DNA from: Actinomycetota bacterium
GTDB lineage: Bacteria > Actinomycetota > Actinomycetes > Nanopelagicales > Nanopelagicaceae
Direction: 5' to 3'
Length of the DNA: 64,000 bases
Assembly: GCA_027728065.1 (NCBI GenBank)
Contig: JAQBVO010000003.1
Location: 26,410 to 90,409, forward strand
A program made the position numbers and the translations under genes. Within the stretch, counting starts at the first letter, position 1, and each line of letters opens with the position of its first letter. Positions 10,582 to 20,815 of this stretch are shown piece by piece. The notes under the pieces were generated by a model, which made no database searches, was not told the origin of the DNA, and saw nothing but the letters and a program-made list of their open reading frames with translations.

Positions 10582-11763
10582 TTAAGGCGCTGGTGTTGGT
10601 GTTGCCTCAGAGATTTGTGCTGGAATATTTGGTGCTGCGATTCGACCCACTAATCGATCGATAGCTGCACGAGCTTTAGCATTAGCTGCTGCTCCGCGTC
10701 TAATCTTATCGGCTAGAGTCACAAATATATATTCGCCATTAGTTGATTCGACATAGCCTGCCAGAGTTACAGTCCCATTAAGGGTCCCTGTTTTTGCCCG
10801 AACCAAACCAACTGCCTTTGGCGCAGTTGTTAAGAATCTCGATCGCAAGGTTCCGGAGACTCCACCTAATGGTAGTGAATCATAGAGTAATTTGTATTGT
10901 GGATCTTTGTGGATCTTATAGAGAAGCTCTCCGATCATCTGGGCCGTAATACGGTTCTCTTTCGATAATCCACTCGCATCACTTACAGCCAGCTTCGAGG
11001 AATCGATTTCAAAATCAGCAAGAATTTTCATGAAAGTATCTGAAATACCTTTACTACTGAACGCATATCCAGCGGCCCGCGATGAGAGACGAGATAAACG
11101 ATCTGCTAAATTATTATCACTCCACTTAATCATGAACTCTAGAATTTCATACAGTGGAGGAGAGGTATCTCTTACTATCCGTGTGCCCGCTTTAAGTAAA
11201 GTCTCCTCTTTGCTTATCGCCTTCATCATTGGCTTAAAGCCCCGTTTGGCCCAGAATCTCTTTAGGTTAGTGACATCTTGTGAATATAAACCTGAGTAAT
11301 AAACAGTTATCTTCTTTAGCGAACCACCGGGTGCCCTCTTGAGAGCGTTTAAAGAGTTAAAGCCCAGATACGGAAGCGATGTACGCTTCATCTTCCGCGC
11401 CACTTCATGGTCAAGACTTATCCATGGATCGTAACTACCCTCAATAATCAGCGTCTTGTCCTGCACCCCCAAAGATATATTTGTTGCAAAATTAGACTGA
11501 GGATCTAAATATTTAAGTGTCGCAACCCCGGCAAAGATCTTCATGACCGAGGCTGGCTTACGTTGTGAGTATGCGTTTTTCTTATAAATCACTTGGCCTG
11601 TTGTGCTATCTATTAAAACCACTGCAGGATTAGAAAGCACCGATGATCTTAAAAGCTCATCAAAGACGGCTGGGATTGAGGCCGCTGATAGCGCGGCATT
11701 GGCCGGCGTAATTGAAAAAACAATCGTGAGCGATAGAAGAAAAATACCTACTTTGCTTCGCAC
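10582..11763 (-). CDS. dacB: D-alanyl-D-alanine carboxypeptidase/endopeptidase (PBP4/DacB family)
   Basis: RKPASVMKIF (SxxK), SDASGLS, KTGT motifs; likely GTG start at 11763 before the signal peptide; ORF track extends to 11919. Confidence 0.88.
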   Translation of the reverse strand: MRSKVGIFLLSLTIVFSITPANAALSAASIPAVFDELLRSSVLSNPAVVLIDSTTGQVIYKKNAYSQRKPASVMKIFAGVATLKYLDPQSNFATNISLGVQDKTLIIEGSYDPWISLDHEVARKMKRTSLPYLGFNSLNALKRAPGGSLKKITVYYSGLYSQDVTNLKRFWAKRGFKPMMKAISKEETLLKAGTRIVRDTSPPLYEILEFMIKWSDNNLADRLSRLSSRAAGYAFSSKGISDTFMKILADFEIDSSKLAVSDASGLSKENRITAQMIGELLYKIHKDPQYKLLYDSLPLGGVSGTLRSRFLTTAPKAVGLVRAKTGTLNGTVTLAGYVESTNGEYIFVTLADKIRRGAAANAKARAAIDRLVGRIAAPNIPAQISEATPTPAP

Positions 11764-11811
11764 AATAACTCCATGTTGATACTGCTCATGTCGACAGTTT
11801 AGAGTGACCAT

Positions 11812-12459
11812 ATGTCCACACCAACGACCCCAGGCATTATTGGAGCCGGTGAGTTTTTTCCAGTTGTCGGTGTAGGCCCACATGAAAAACCATGGCCAGA
11901 AGGTGCTCAATACGACCATGAATTATTACTCCATGGTGACCGTCGAAATGTCTTGGATCATTATCGCTACTGGAGTATTGAGGCGATAGTTGCCGATTTA
12001 GATAACAAGCGCCACAAACTACATATTGCGATTGAGAACTGGCAACATGATTTAAATATTGGCTCAATTGTCCGCACAGCCAATGCATTTAATGTCGCCG
12101 GCGTTCATATCGTTGGAAAGCGTGACTGGAACAAGCGTGGTGCAATGGTTACAGATAGATATCTAACGGTTTATCACCACCCAACAGTTCAAGATTTTTC
12201 ACTTTGGTGTAAAGAAAATCATCTGCCAATCATTGGTATCGATAACGTCCCAAGCTCCAAACAGTTAGAGTCTGCGCAATTGCCCGAAAGTTGCGTTCTA
12301 TTGTTTGGCCAAGAGGGTGCAGGTATGTCGAATGAGGCACTTGCTGCCTGCGAAGTTTTATATGAGATCAATCAATATGGTTCGACGCGTTCTATGAACG
12401 CTTCGGCAGCTGGTGCGATCGCCATGTATCACTGGGCGCTACAACACATACTTCGCTAA
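11812..12459 (+). CDS. TrmH/SpoU family RNA methyltransferase
   Basis: NIGSIVRTANAF, LLFGQEGAGMS, SMNASAAGAIAMY motifs. Confidence 0.93.
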   Translation: MSTPTTPGIIGAGEFFPVVGVGPHEKPWPEGAQYDHELLLHGDRRNVLDHYRYWSIEAIVADLDNKRHKLHIAIENWQHDLNIGSIVRTANAFNVAGVHIVGKRDWNKRGAMVTDRYLTVYHHPTVQDFSLWCKENHLPIIGIDNVPSSKQLESAQLPESCVLLFGQEGAGMSNEALAACEVLYEINQYGSTRSMNASAAGAIAMYHWALQHILR

Positions 12460-12974
12460 CTTTGCAACTCTTCTAACAAACCATCTATGGCTCGCTCAAG
12501 CATAGCTAATGTTTCTTCATAAGCTTCAACACTTTGATTGTAGGGATCTGGAACTTCTAGTTTGTGATAGTCAGCAGATTGCGGATCAATCTCTCGCAGT
12601 GCTGGATCAAAACTCCTCAGATAAAAAACTTTACTTCGGGATTCATTGTTCTCTGCCAGTTTTAGAACAGTGGTAAAATTGCTGGAATCCATTACCAAAA
12701 TTAAATCTGTTGCATAGAAATCACTAGATTGAAACTGGCGGGCAGTGTGTGTGTGCTTATATCCGGCTTTTTCCCAAACTTTTTGCGATGTCGGATGTGC
12801 GCCTTGACCTACATGCCAAGGACCTGTGCCTGCACTATCAACGATTATCTTCGGTGTACTCCAACTGGCGGTACGGTTTGAGAGAACGGCCGCGGCCATT
12901 GGAGATCGACATATATTGCCCATACAGACCATCGTTATTCGTATCTCGGGCCTTATTTTTAACTGCTTAATCAA
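12456..12974 (-). CDS. low molecular weight protein-tyrosine phosphatase
   Basis: VCMGNICRSPMAAAV (CX5R) and VPDPYNQ motifs. Confidence 0.95.
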   Translation of the reverse strand: MIKQLKIRPEIRITMVCMGNICRSPMAAAVLSNRTASWSTPKIIVDSAGTGPWHVGQGAHPTSQKVWEKAGYKHTHTARQFQSSDFYATDLILVMDSSNFTTVLKLAENNESRSKVFYLRSFDPALREIDPQSADYHKLEVPDPYNQSVEAYEETLAMLERAIDGLLEELQS

Positions 12975-13915
12975 GCCTCGGTCTCTTCCCCTAACGCCTC
13001 TTGTACTGACTTTAATCGTCGCTCAATCTCATCGGCCTCTTGAATACGGCCCTGTAAACGAGCGATTTTTGCAATACGGGATTCAACATCGATAATAAAC
13101 TCAAAGTCCTTGGGTTCATCCTCACTCACAAAAGTAAGTACTCTGTTCAAAGTTGCAAGACCCTCATCATATTTCTCTAGTAAAAGTTGGGCCTTACCTA
13201 ACTCAAAGAGTGCAAATGTTTCACGACGATGATCGTGGCCGGTTTCAAAGACGTCGATTGCTCTACGCGCAGTCTCCATCGCGAGTTCACCTTCATTAAG
13301 TTCAACTAAACACGAAGCCATTTTCTGATCGCATCGCGCGACATGAATAACCTCTTTATTTCCCTTAAAGAAGATGCGAGCCTCTTTGAATGCATCAATA
13401 GCTTTTTCATAGTTTTTTAATTCACGTTCGGCACAGCCAATCAAGTACAGATCGTTTGCCGCACCGATTTCATTGCTATCTAATAAATGCTCCTGTGCAC
13501 ACTCACCCATAGTTAAAACAACTTTTGCATACTGTTTAGATGTGTACCACCATTCGCCCAGTGTGCATGCAAGTTCAAGAGCTACCGGTGATTTATTCTC
13601 GCGCAAGATTTCAACGGCTTTACTCATTGCAGTTGCAGCCTCGTCCATACGTTTTAATTGATTAAGGTTGTATCCGATCGCTGAATATGCCTGGGCCAAA
13701 CCCTCACTCGGAGCGTTTGTGCCAAGTGTTGAATAAATATCCCGCGCCGTTTCTGCCAACGCAAGAGCCTCGTCGTACTGCCCCCGTGCATAGATTCGAG
13801 CGCTAAGTTCGTAATATGTGCTGGCGCGCTCCTCGCCATCGACATCGGGAATTCGATCCCAGAGCATCTCCTCGGTGATGATCTCTTCCATCTCATCATC
13901 TTCACTCACGTCCAC
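12971..13915 (-). CDS. tetratricopeptide repeat protein
   Basis: Repeated TPR-like helices across 314 aa. Confidence 0.8.
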   Translation of the reverse strand: MDVSEDDEMEEIITEEMLWDRIPDVDGEERASTYYELSARIYARGQYDEALALAETARDIYSTLGTNAPSEGLAQAYSAIGYNLNQLKRMDEAATAMSKAVEILRENKSPVALELACTLGEWWYTSKQYAKVVLTMGECAQEHLLDSNEIGAANDLYLIGCAERELKNYEKAIDAFKEARIFFKGNKEVIHVARCDQKMASCLVELNEGELAMETARRAIDVFETGHDHRRETFALFELGKAQLLLEKYDEGLATLNRVLTFVSEDEPKDFEFIIDVESRIAKIARLQGRIQEADEIERRLKSVQEALGEETEA

Positions 13916-14039
13916 GACCTTATACGTATTGGGTCAATGACGCGGGGGATTTGCCATCTGTGACCGAGCTTTGATTCAGGCGGCAGTCAGGGCCCATTTC
14001 AAATAGACAGCCCCCAAGGCCTAACCTAGGATTTCTTTC

Positions 14040-14054
14040 TGCAAAGACTTTGCA
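14040..14054. promoter_or_regulatory. candidate Nur (nickel-responsive Fur family) operator: TGCAAAGACTTTGCA
   Basis: Perfect 7-1-7 palindrome = TGCAA-N5-TTGCA, ~46 nt upstream of the NiCoT ATG at 14101; matches the recalled Streptomyces Nur box tTGCaa-N5-ttGCAA. Confidence 0.6.
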
Positions 14055-14100
14055 TCTCAGGGGGTGGCATTTGAACGTAGTTCTCAAAGAGCCGATCCGT

Positions 14101-15258
14101 ATGCCTCTGCAAGATCGTCTTAGCGCCGATGAGTGGCGGCGCATGGCCTTGATGTTTGGCTTCATCGCCTTCCTGCATATCAGCGGCACCGTATTAATGT
14201 GGCGAGCCACAACTGGAGATTATGTCTTGGCCGATGGCACCCTATTTGGCTGGGGAACTGCAATCCTTGCATACACTCTCGGTGCACGTCACGCCTTCGA
14301 TGCCGACCACATCAGCGCAATCGATAACACCACACGGAAATTGATGTCGGAGGGACAGCGCCCTCTTGCGGTCGGGTTCTTTTTCGCTCTTGGCCACTCC
14401 TCTGTCGTATTTGCTCTAGCGATGTTGCTGAACTTTGGAATTAAGGCATTAGGAACTCAATTAAAAGACGACGATTCAACTTTGCATCGTTACACCGGAC
14501 TCATTGGCATGACCGTCAGCGGTACTTTCTTAATGATCATCGCAATTTTAAACCTCATCGTTTTAGTTTCCATAGTCAGCGTCTTTCTTAAGATGCGTCA
14601 AGGTGCATATAACGACGAAGAGCTTGAGAAGCATTTAAATTCCCGTGGCTTATTAATGCGCTTTTTTGGACCAATAGCTCGTCGAATTGATAAGTCATGG
14701 AAGATGTACCCATTAGGTATTTTATTCGGTCTAGGTTTTGATACTGCAACTGAAATCGGTTTACTTGTCCTTGCAGGAACTACAGTGATAGCAGGTCTGC
14801 CTTGGTGGGCAGTAATCTCGCTTCCACTATTTTTTGCTGCTGGAATGAGTTTGCTAGACACTATCGATGGTTCTTTTATGAACTTTGCCTACGGCTGGGC
14901 CTTTTCAAAACCGGTTCGTAAGGTCTATTACAACATCATCATCACAGGGTTATCAGTTGCAGTTGCCTTGTATGTAGGTGGGTTAGAGCTCTGCCAGGTC
15001 CTAGCCGAGCAGCTTAATTTGTCAGGTGGTTTCTGGAATTACGCCCTTGCTTTCAATCTAAATAGCGCTGGCTACTTCATAGTTGCATCTTTCGTTGTGG
15101 TGTGGGCAGTTGCCTTATTACTTTGGAGATTTGGAAAAATTGAAGAGCGCTGGCATAACAAAGCTCATGCCGCACAGTTAGCGCGAGGTGAAGATTCAAA
15201 TCACACAGCCGCTGGAATTGGACTTGGCCCTATCAAGGATGGATTTAAGATCGATTAA
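14101..15258 (+). CDS. HoxN/NixA (NiCoT) family nickel/cobalt transporter
   Basis: GARHAFDADHISAIDNTTRKLM signature, LGFDTATEIGLL motif; ORF track opens at TTG 14050 but ATG 14101 is more plausible. Confidence 0.94.
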   Translation: MPLQDRLSADEWRRMALMFGFIAFLHISGTVLMWRATTGDYVLADGTLFGWGTAILAYTLGARHAFDADHISAIDNTTRKLMSEGQRPLAVGFFFALGHSSVVFALAMLLNFGIKALGTQLKDDDSTLHRYTGLIGMTVSGTFLMIIAILNLIVLVSIVSVFLKMRQGAYNDEELEKHLNSRGLLMRFFGPIARRIDKSWKMYPLGILFGLGFDTATEIGLLVLAGTTVIAGLPWWAVISLPLFFAAGMSLLDTIDGSFMNFAYGWAFSKPVRKVYYNIIITGLSVAVALYVGGLELCQVLAEQLNLSGGFWNYALAFNLNSAGYFIVASFVVVWAVALLLWRFGKIEERWHNKAHAAQLARGEDSNHTAAGIGLGPIKDGFKID

Positions 15259-15343
15259 TCAGTATTTTGTAAGTGGTAATAAGTAGAGATAATCCACGGT
15301 AGAATTACCCCGTTGGTGCAACCGCATCAATGAACTTCTCCTA

Positions 15344-15434
15344 AGTGCTGCGCAATGCAGCACTACATGCGAGTCTTATCTTCGCCCTAGCCGCCATATG
15401 CGCGAGCTATACCCGAGACGCGCTTGTCGTCTCG
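15344..15434 (+). promoter_or_regulatory. structured 5' leader of the DEAD-box helicase gene: two perfect hairpins
   Basis: AGTGCTGC-GCAAT-GCAGCACT (15344-15364) and CGAGACG-CGCTTGT-CGTCTCG (15414-15434), second hairpin 16 nt before ATG 15451. Confidence 0.6.
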
Positions 15435-15450
15435 ATTGGTATGCATTTAT

Positions 15451-17433
15451 ATGTCTCTACAACCACGCACTGTCGCGCCCGGAAAGGCACGTCGCGCTGC
15501 ATCAGCAGGAAAGTCTAAGCGAGCGAAAAAGTCTGTGGTATCTAAAACCGCTGTATCAAAACCGCGCCATACAACTGCGCAAAAGAATGCGCGCAAAATA
15601 GCTGCCCAAAAGCCAGCAACAACTCGCCGCTATACCGATGCAGATCCTAAAACTCTCTCAAAGAAGCAGGCCCGACTCAGTGATCGCTCAAAGCTTCGCG
15701 CTAAACGCTTCCAAGAGAAAATAGCTTTGCATCCACGCCCACTTGAAGCGCCAGAAGAGCCAAGAGTGGGCATTCAGAGATCACAAAAGCCGCAAAGCCG
15801 CGCAAAGAAATTCGTTACACAACGCGAAGTTCGAAATCAAGATACGCGCCCGACAACTCGTCGCGAAGCAGTCAAGGCAAAGATTGCCCGCACCGATGAT
15901 GGTCGACCAAACTTTGAACCCCGTAAACGTGAAAAGTTTGACCCAACCCGCCCAAAGAAGCGCAGCCACGCACCCGATACACGTGCGGCCAACGCTCGCA
16001 CCACCCGCCCGGTGCGAGATCCTCGAAACGACTCGCCGGTAGATGCTCATGATGGGTTTAAACACTCATCAAAGACACATACCAACGCCGCAGTTGATTT
16101 TGGAGCAGATGATAATTACATCTCGACAAATTTAGCCGATGCTAATCTCATTGATGCGACTCCTCTAACACAGATCACAACAACATTTAGCGATCTTGGA
16201 GTTGGGCTACCTCTTGTTAACGCTCTTAGTAAGCAGGGCATTCTGCATCCGTTTCCAATTCAGATCGCTACTTTGCCTGATGCATTAGCTGGCCATGACA
16301 TTTTAGGTCGTGGACAAACTGGTTCAGGTAAAACCCTCGCCTTTGGATTAGCACTACTTAACAATTTGAATGGAAAAGTTGCCAAGCCTCATAAGCCATT
16401 AGCACTTGTATTGACGCCGACTCGCGAATTAGCACAGCAAATTGATGAGGTGCTAACACCACTTGCACGTTCAATTGGCCATGAATCAGTCGTTGTTGCC
16501 GGCGGGATGTCATATGCAAAGCAAATAACTGCAATGCGACGTGGTACAGCAGTCTTGGTTGCAACACCTGGGCGCTTAATTGATCTGCTCAATAAGGGTG
16601 AAGTTCAGTTAGATAATCTAGAGATAACTGTTCTCGATGAGGCCGACCAAATGGCCGACATGGGCTTCTTGCCTGTTGTTAAAGAGATTCTAGATCAAGG
16701 AAATCTCGATGGGCAGCGCATGCTGTTCTCGGCCACACTCGATCGCGGTGTTGATTCATTGGTTCGTCAGTATTTAAAGAGTCCTAAGACGCACTCACTT
16801 CAAAATGACCGTGCGTCGGTTTCAACAATGAAGCACTTTGTTCTAGTGATGAACCCCGGCGACAAAGATGAGATTACAAATCAAATCGCTGCACGCACCG
16901 GTAAGACAATTATGTTTGTAAAAACGCAACGAGGTGCCGATCGATTAGCCGACAAACTTGCCCACGCAGGTGTTCCGGTTGGCGCACTCCATGGCGGAAA
17001 AACACAAGCGGTACGCACTCGCACGCTCGCCTTGTTCAAAGAATCCACAAACGCCGCTCTTGTAGCAACCGATGTTGCAGCACGCGGGATTCACGTTGAT
17101 GGAATCTCACTCGTTGTCCATGTTGATGCCCCGATAGATTACAAAGATTATCTACACCGTGCAGGACGCACTGCGCGTGCAGGCGAGGCGGGAACCGTCG
17201 TAACAATAGCTACGACTAAACAACAGAAATCAATCGGTGGACTCACTTCACGTGCTGGAGTCACCCCTAAATTTGTTGGCGTAACCCCTCTTAGTACTGA
17301 ACTCATGAGAATTACTGGTGCACAAGAACCATCTGGCGTACCATATCTCGTTCCAATAGTTGCGAAATCAGTGCGCAGCGGTGGAAAGCGTCCTCGTCCT
17401 AACTCAAATACCAGACGTCGTCGACCTCGCTAA
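15451..17433 (+). CDS. DEAD/DEAH box RNA helicase with long basic N-terminal extension
   Basis: GRGQTGSGKT, PTRELAQQI, VLDEADQM, FSATL, HRAGRTARAGEAG motifs; ~240 aa Arg/Lys-rich N-terminus. Confidence 0.95.
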   Translation: MSLQPRTVAPGKARRAASAGKSKRAKKSVVSKTAVSKPRHTTAQKNARKIAAQKPATTRRYTDADPKTLSKKQARLSDRSKLRAKRFQEKIALHPRPLEAPEEPRVGIQRSQKPQSRAKKFVTQREVRNQDTRPTTRREAVKAKIARTDDGRPNFEPRKREKFDPTRPKKRSHAPDTRAANARTTRPVRDPRNDSPVDAHDGFKHSSKTHTNAAVDFGADDNYISTNLADANLIDATPLTQITTTFSDLGVGLPLVNALSKQGILHPFPIQIATLPDALAGHDILGRGQTGSGKTLAFGLALLNNLNGKVAKPHKPLALVLTPTRELAQQIDEVLTPLARSIGHESVVVAGGMSYAKQITAMRRGTAVLVATPGRLIDLLNKGEVQLDNLEITVLDEADQMADMGFLPVVKEILDQGNLDGQRMLFSATLDRGVDSLVRQYLKSPKTHSLQNDRASVSTMKHFVLVMNPGDKDEITNQIAARTGKTIMFVKTQRGADRLADKLAHAGVPVGALHGGKTQAVRTRTLALFKESTNAALVATDVAARGIHVDGISLVVHVDAPIDYKDYLHRAGRTARAGEAGTVVTIATTKQQKSIGGLTSRAGVTPKFVGVTPLSTELMRITGAQEPSGVPYLVPIVAKSVRSGGKRPRPNSNTRRRRPR

Positions 17434-17461
17434 ACTCTTTTTAATTAGTAAGATTCGAGTT

Positions 17462-19495
17462 ATGACAAACGCAAACCCTTTTGCCCAACGCAGCACCCTC
17501 GAATTTGAACTACCTGCATTTGCACAAATTAACCAGGAGCACTATCTGCCTGCCTTCTACGAAGGATGCACACAGCAGTTAGCACAAGTTCAGGCCATTC
17601 TTGATACTCCAGGTGCTGCAACCTTCGAAAATACAATTGTCGCTCTTGAAATGAGTGGGCAGATGTTGAAGCGCATGTTGTTGGTCTTTTATAACAAGTC
17701 ATCTAGCGATACTAATGATGCATTAGATGCAATCGAAGAGGAGATGGCTCCAAAACTTGCCGCGCATGAAGATGCAATTAATTTAAATCCAACTTTGTTT
17801 AAGCGGATTAAGGATTTGTATGATAACCGTGAATCTCTATCTCTCAATAGCGAAGATGCATGGCTGCTCGAACGCTACTATAAGGATTTAATCCATGCAG
17901 GTGCCCACTTAACCCAATCTCAGCGCGATCGACTAAAAGAGCTTAACGAAGAGCTCTCCTCCCTTGAGACTCTATTTTCAAAAAACGTCCTCGCAGATAC
18001 TAATAACCTCGCTATCGTGGTTGAAACTCTTGAGGAGTTAGATGGGCTTAGTGAGAATGAAATCGCTAGCGCAGCAGCAGCAGCTAAAGAGCGTGGGTTT
18101 GATGGCAAATGGCTTATTGGAATGGTCAACTTCACCGGCAATCCACTCCTTAATTCTCTAACCAATCGCCAACTGCGTAAAAAGATTATGGAGGCATCCA
18201 AGCTAAAGGCTAACCGGGCAAATGAAAACGATAACAAGCCTATTCTGCTCAAAATGGTCAAATTACGCGCAGAGCGTGCCAAATTATTCGGTAAGCAAAC
18301 ACATGCCGAGTATGTAATCGCTGTTCAGACCGCCGAGCATCCAGAGAACGTCCACGCGATGCTCCGAAAAATTGCACCTGCAGCCGTTCGCAATGCAAAG
18401 GCAGAGGCCGATGATCTCAAAAAATCAGCGGGAAGCGATATAGAAAGCTGGGACTGGGGTTTTTATACCGAACAAGTCCGTCTTGAAAAATACAACATCG
18501 ATACAACAAAGATGCGCCCCTATTTTGAATTAGAGCGCGTACTACACGATGGTGTCTTCTTTGCCGCCAACAAGTTGTTCGGTCTTGTCTTTAAAGAGCG
18601 TCCAGATTTAACTACGTATCATCCAGAGGCCCGTGCCTTTGAAGTTAATCATGAAGATGGCAGCAAGGTTGGTTTATTCATTGGAGATTTCTACACGCGG
18701 GATTCAAAGCGTGGTGGGGCATGGATGAATAGCCTTGTCAATCAAAACTTTTTGATCAATCAACTCCCCGTGATAGTCAACAATTTAAATGTTCCTAAGC
18801 CACCAGCGGGAAAGCCAACATTGCTTACTTATGATGAAACAACAACCTTGTTCCACGAATTTGGCCATGCTCTGCATGGTCTGTTGTCTCAAGTTAGGTA
18901 TCCCCGTGTTTCCGGCACCAGCGTTCAGCGCGACTTTGTTGAGTTTCCATCACAAGTAAACGAGATGTGGATTCTGTGGCCAGAGGTTGTTGAAAACTAC
19001 GCACGGCATAATGAAACTGGTCAGAAACTGCCACAAGAGTGGATCGATAACTTAAAAGCGGCTTCAACATTTAATGAAGGTCATGCAACTACAAGTTATT
19101 TGGCTGCGGCCATTCTTGATTTAGCCTGGCACTCGCTGACAGTTGAAGAGGCGGCTAAAGTCAATGATGTAGAAGGCTTTGAGGCTCAAGCGATTAAGGA
19201 TTACGGTCTTGATTTTGCACCTGTACCAACTCGATATCGCTCTACTTATTTCTCACATATTTTTGCTGGGGGTTATTCAGCTGGGTATTACGGCTACATC
19301 TGGTCTGAAGTTTTGGATGCAGACACTGTGGATTGGTTCAAGGAAAATGGTGGATTGCAACGCAAAAATGGTGAGCATTTCAAGAACACACTACTCGGAC
19401 TCGGTGGATCGATTGATTCAATGCAGATGTTCCGTAACTTCCGGGGATGTGATTCAAAAATCGAACCGTTGTTAAAACGTCGCGGTCTGCTCTAA
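17462..19495 (+). CDS. dcp: M3 family metallopeptidase (peptidyl-dipeptidase Dcp-like)
   Basis: FHEFGHALHGLLS zinc motif; start MTNANPF at 17462. Confidence 0.93.
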   Translation: MTNANPFAQRSTLEFELPAFAQINQEHYLPAFYEGCTQQLAQVQAILDTPGAATFENTIVALEMSGQMLKRMLLVFYNKSSSDTNDALDAIEEEMAPKLAAHEDAINLNPTLFKRIKDLYDNRESLSLNSEDAWLLERYYKDLIHAGAHLTQSQRDRLKELNEELSSLETLFSKNVLADTNNLAIVVETLEELDGLSENEIASAAAAAKERGFDGKWLIGMVNFTGNPLLNSLTNRQLRKKIMEASKLKANRANENDNKPILLKMVKLRAERAKLFGKQTHAEYVIAVQTAEHPENVHAMLRKIAPAAVRNAKAEADDLKKSAGSDIESWDWGFYTEQVRLEKYNIDTTKMRPYFELERVLHDGVFFAANKLFGLVFKERPDLTTYHPEARAFEVNHEDGSKVGLFIGDFYTRDSKRGGAWMNSLVNQNFLINQLPVIVNNLNVPKPPAGKPTLLTYDETTTLFHEFGHALHGLLSQVRYPRVSGTSVQRDFVEFPSQVNEMWILWPEVVENYARHNETGQKLPQEWIDNLKAASTFNEGHATTSYLAAAILDLAWHSLTVEEAAKVNDVEGFEAQAIKDYGLDFAPVPTRYRSTYFSHIFAGGYSAGYYGYIWSEVLDADTVDWFKENGGLQRKNGEHFKNTLLGLGGSIDSMQMFRNFRGCDSKIEPLLKRRGLL

Positions 19496-19501
19496 AACTA
19501 T

Positions 19502-19693
19502 TTAGCCGGCAGAGCCAGAACCCGACGGACCGGCTTTGCGCTGAATTTGTGGCGCGCCACCGCTGCGTTGCCCTCCACGAATCTTAGATCCAGTTTCAGT
19601 GTGTGTCTGAGTGCCTGGTGCGCCCTTTTTATTTCTCTTTGCTTCAAGGGCGGCGAGCATTCTTGCCTTCACATCATCATTTTTATCGGCCAT
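19502..19693 (-). CDS. small DUF5302-like protein
   Basis: 63 aa, MADKNDDVKARMLAALEAKRNKK...; typical actinobacterial small protein. Confidence 0.7.
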   Translation of the reverse strand: MADKNDDVKARMLAALEAKRNKKGAPGTQTHTETGSKIRGGQRSGGAPQIQRKAGPSGSGSAG

Positions 19694-19702
19694 GAGGTAA
19701 CT

Positions 19703-19906
19703 CTAGTTGGTTGATTCCTTATACTCACGCAAACGTTCAAGAACCTCTGACTCGCGATAGCGACGATGTCCGCCAAGGGTACGAATCGCAGTAAGTTTGC
19801 CGGCCTTAGCCCAACGAGTCACTGTTTTAGGATTTACTCGAAAGCGTTGTGCCACTTCTTTTGGCGTTAAGAGAACTTCTGGAGCGGGCGGGCGGTTCGT
19901 ATCCAT
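19703..19906 (-). CDS. bldC: BldC-family MerR-like DNA-binding protein
   Basis: LLTPKEVAQRFRVNPKTVTRWAKAGKLTAIRTLGGHRRYRESEV. Confidence 0.93.
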   Translation of the reverse strand: MDTNRPPAPEVLLTPKEVAQRFRVNPKTVTRWAKAGKLTAIRTLGGHRRYRESEVLERLREYKESTN

Positions 19907-19999
19907 CGCTTGACCCCTTGATCAATCATGTCCTAATTGCACCGTATTGTGACGAAGTATCGCCGATTTAAGTAGCTTAAAGCAATACTGCCGAAGGGG

Positions 20000-20815
20000 T
20001 TAATTCGCCGATTCTAGGCTTTGAACGTTGCGCCAACGCGACATTAACCGCTCGTACCCTTGTCCTGCAACCATTCCATCGGCGGCTGCTAGACCGCTCA
20101 ATGAGCGCGCTACATCCTCAATCGATGTATCGGCTATTAATCCATCTTCACCATTATCTCGAAGTGATTTATCTAGATACGTTGCAAGGCCGCCGTAATC
20201 TAGTTCGACGAAGGATTGTGGGTGAAACATTTCAAGCCATGAGATTAAGTTTTCTAAATCCTGTTCTACCGGCCCTTGGCCAAATGCACCGACTACTGTT
20301 TCGTGTGCAGCTTGTGCACGTGATTTTGCTAGAGAAATAGTTGTACGGGCGATTGTAAATAAACCATATGCATCCTTACCCCGCTGACGATCTTGCGGCT
20401 GGAAAAGTAAGAACCATCGTGGAGGGATTACCCACGTCTCGTTGAGAATATGCGGAACCTTATCTTCTAGTAAATCTACACCAGCGGTTATTACATCTTC
20501 CATAGCCGGTGTTATAAAGAAAGGGATCACTGTGCTCGGTAGTGAGTCTTTAAAGTTATCGAGTGCAGCCCAGCAACGTGTCGCCGTCGCCCATGGCGAT
20601 ATGTATCGCTCGCCTTCAACCTCAAGAATATGAACACCATCTGGTCGGCCTGCTGGGGATTCCAGAAAAACTAAACGGCGAAGCGCTAAGGTCTCTTCGA
20701 ATATATAACTCGCCCCATCTATATCAATCGACTGCCAACGCAGGCGATCGGCGGGTTCAAATGCTGAAAGTGGTTCGTAGATACGAAGAGATGCAACGTA
20801 AGGAGTTGGTCTCAC
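20000..20815 (-). CDS. conserved hypothetical protein (actinobacterial)
   Basis: 271 aa ORF, GTG start overlapping the DUF3073 stop (GTGA). Confidence 0.75.
   Translation of the reverse strand: MRPTPYVASLRIYEPLSAFEPADRLRWQSIDIDGASYIFEETLALRRLVFLESPAGRPDGVHILEVEGERYISPWATATRCWAALDNFKDSLPSTVIPFFITPAMEDVITAGVDLLEDKVPHILNETWVIPPRWFLLFQPQDRQRGKDAYGLFTIARTTISLAKSRAQAAHETVVGAFGQGPVEQDLENLISWLEMFHPQSFVELDYGGLATYLDKSLRDNGEDGLIADTSIEDVARSLSGLAAADGMVAGQGYERLMSRWRNVQSLESAN

Noticed and set aside
11764-11919. Long N-terminal extension of the DacB-like ORF (11764-11919)
   Set aside because: Overlaps the divergent TrmH-family gene and precedes an obvious signal peptide; GTG at 11763 is the more likely start.
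14050-14100. TTG start at 14050 for the NiCoT gene as in the ORF track
   Set aside because: The start would lie inside the putative operator palindrome; ATG at 14101 fits NiCoT N-termini better.
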